Assembly (NCBI RefSeq): GCF_000836725.1
Contig: NZ_JXTH01000001.1
Coordinates: 35,259-99,258, forward strand
Direction: 5' to 3'
Length of the DNA: 64,000 nt
From: Anoxybacillus thermarum
Lineage (GTDB): Bacteria; Bacillota; Bacilli; Bacillales; Anoxybacillaceae
The first letter of the stretch is position 1; every line of letters starts with the position of its first letter. The notes beneath the pieces were generated by a model. It saw nothing but the letters and a program-made list of their open reading frames with translations, had not been told where the DNA came from and did no database searches. The translations under genes and the position numbers were made by a program. Shown piece by piece: positions 62,755 through 64,000 of the stretch.

Positions 62755-63270
62755 GTGAAATGGTTTAATGTCGGAAAAATTGTCAATACGCACGGCATTC
62801 GCGGTGAAGTGCGCGTCATTTCACGCACAGATTTTGCGCAAGAACGGTATAAAATCGGAAATGCACTATATATTTTTATGGAAAACGAGCCACCAATTGA
62901 AGTGAAAGTGGCGAGCCATCGTGTTCATAAGTCGTTTGATTTATTGACGTTTGAAGGATATGACAACATCAATTTAGTTGAAAAATTCAAAGGCGCGATG
63001 ATTAAAGTGCCAGAAAGCCAGCTTCAACCGCTTGACGAAGGAGAATATTATTTCCACGAAATTATCGGCTGCACAGTTGTGACCGAAGATGGTGAAACGA
63101 TTGGGGAAGTAAAGGAAATTTTAACGCCAGGGGCGAACGATGTATGGGTCGTGAAACGGAAAAAAGGTGGAGATGTATTTATCCCTTATATTGCCGATGT
63201 CGTCAAACAAGTCGATGTCGAAAATAAAACGATTACCATTCATGTCATGGAAGGATTGCTTGACGAATGA
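62755..63270 (+). CDS. rimM: Ribosome maturation factor RimM
   Basis: A 171-aa 30S assembly factor. N-terminal RimM domain: [25 protein letters not shown]-terminal PRC-barrel: [26 protein letters not shown] ... [30 protein letters not shown]. The start is GTG at 62755, placed after GAGGGGTGAT; an earlier GTG at 62746 lies too close. Its stop overlaps the trmD ATG. Confidence 0.96.
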   Translation: MKWFNVGKIVNTHGIRGEVRVISRTDFAQERYKIGNALYIFMENEPPIEVKVASHRVHKSFDLLTFEGYDNINLVEKFKGAMIKVPESQLQPLDEGEYYFHEIIGCTVVTEDGETIGEVKEILTPGANDVWVVKRKKGGDVFIPYIADVVKQVDVENKTITIHVMEGLLDE

Positions 63271-64000
63271 AAATCGACGTGCTCACTTTATTTCCAACGA
63301 TGTTTACTGGCGTGCTTCAAGAGTCAATTTTGAAACGAGCGCAAGAAAAAGGAGCGGTTACGTTTCAGCTCGTCAATTTCCGCGAGTTTGCCGATAATAA
63401 ACACCAAACGGTAGACGACTATCCTTATGGCGGTGGAGCTGGGATGGTATTAAAACCACAACCGATTTTCGATGCGGTCGATCATTTAACGAAACAGAGC
63501 GAACATCGCCCGCGCATTATTTTACTTTGTCCACAAGGAGAACGGTACACACAAAAAAAGGCGGAGGAACTCGCCAAAGAACAACATTTAATTTTCATTT
63601 GCGGCCATTACGAAGGATATGATGAGCGCATTCGTGAGCATGTCGTAACGGATGAAATTTCAATAGGAGATTATGTATTAACAGGGGGAGAGTTGGCAGC
63701 GATGGTCGTTATCGATAGCGTCGTTCGCTTGCTCCCCGGCGTGCTCGGCAACGAACATTCCTCTGTCCTTGATTCATATAGCTCTGGCTTACTTGAACAT
63801 CCGCATTATACGCGTCCTGCGGATTTTCGAGGCATGAAAGTACCAGACGTTCTTCTTTCTGGAAACCATCGTTTAATTGAAGAATGGCGTCAAAAAGAAT
63901 CGTTGCGTCGTACGTGGTTGCGACGACCGGATTTACTTGAGACGTATGAACTAACAGAACAGCAAAAAAAATGGATTGAACAATGGGAAAAAAATGAGCG
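63267..64000 (+). CDS. trmD: tRNA (guanine-37-N1) methyltransferase TrmD (3' end outside window)
   Basis: The ATG at 63267 overlaps the rimM stop (ATGA) and the frame stays open to the window end, giving 244 complete codons. SPOUT-family marks are [77 protein letters not shown] (the knotted SAM site) and [14 protein letters not shown]. It adds m1G37 to tRNAs to prevent frameshifts. Only the last few residues are likely missing. Confidence 0.97.
   Translation, partial: MKIDVLTLFPTMFTGVLQESILKRAQEKGAVTFQLVNFREFADNKHQTVDDYPYGGGAGMVLKPQPIFDAVDHLTKQSEHRPRIILLCPQGERYTQKKAEELAKEQHLIFICGHYEGYDERIREHVVTDEISIGDYVLTGGELAAMVVIDSVVRLLPGVLGNEHSSVLDSYSSGLLEHPHYTRPADFRGMKVPDVLLSGNHRLIEEWRQKESLRRTWLRRPDLLETYELTEQQKKWIEQWEKNE

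Overview
This window is a chromosomal core segment of a Gram-positive, endospore-forming member of the Bacillaceae. Gene content and order follow the Bacillus subtilis ftsA-to-trmD region. Protein sequences are close to Bacillus homologues, and the overall style (frequent GCG/CGC codons, moderate GC judged by eye and not computed, mostly ATG with some GTG/TTG starts) suggests a thermophilic relative such as Anoxybacillus or Geobacillus. The genus is an inference. No phage, insertion sequence, CRISPR array, rRNA or tRNA gene was seen.

Layout. 1-1640: end of ftsA, then ftsZ and a terminator. 1649-4290: sporulation sigma locus spoIIGA-sigE-sigG with a 22-bp-spaced spoIIG promoter and a structured sigG leader. 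4359-8201: ylmC, ylmD, ylmE, sepF, ylmG, ylmH (rqcP), divIVA (division and cell-pole genes). 8198-11266: T-box leader and ileS; then lspA and an rluD-type pseudouridine synthase. 12713-24656: complete pyrimidine operon pyrR-pyrP-pyrB-pyrC-carA-carB-pyrK-pyrD-pyrF-pyrE with three PyrR attenuators; an approximately 185-bp repeat-like element lies between the first attenuator and pyrR. 24658-27523 (minus strand): a gene for a protein built of tandem 13- and 20-residue modules, and rqcH. 27625-32131: P-type Ca2+ ATPase, yicC family gene, gmk, rpoZ. 32200-43909: coaBC, priA, def, fmt, rsmB, rlmN, prpC, prkC, rsgA, rpe. 43950-45178: thiN, the 26-codon spoVM, and divergent rpmB. 45179-50916: yloU, yloV (fakA-like), sdaAB, sdaAA, recG. 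50923-54600: FapR-controlled lipid genes fapR-plsX-fabD-fabG-acpP. 54620-61718: rnc, smc, ftsY, ylxM, ffh. 61814-64000: rpsP, khpA, ylqD, rimM and the start of trmD.

How the parts work together. The pyr operon encodes all of UMP synthesis with uracil uptake and RNA-level feedback. The fap/fab block makes phospholipid precursors under malonyl-CoA sensing. The ffh/ylxM/ftsY genes form the SRP targeting system. The prpC-prkC pair is the PASTA kinase/phosphatase switch. Both RqcH and RqcP of bacterial ribosome quality control lie in this window, about 18 kb apart.

The least ordinary parts are the modular-repeat coiled-coil gene at 24658-25707, the repeat-like element in the pyr leader (about 12881-13065), the absence of remA between yloC and gmk, and several places where stop codons are built into promoters or terminators. 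I did not find a clearly new multi-gene system; most of the window is conserved housekeeping DNA.
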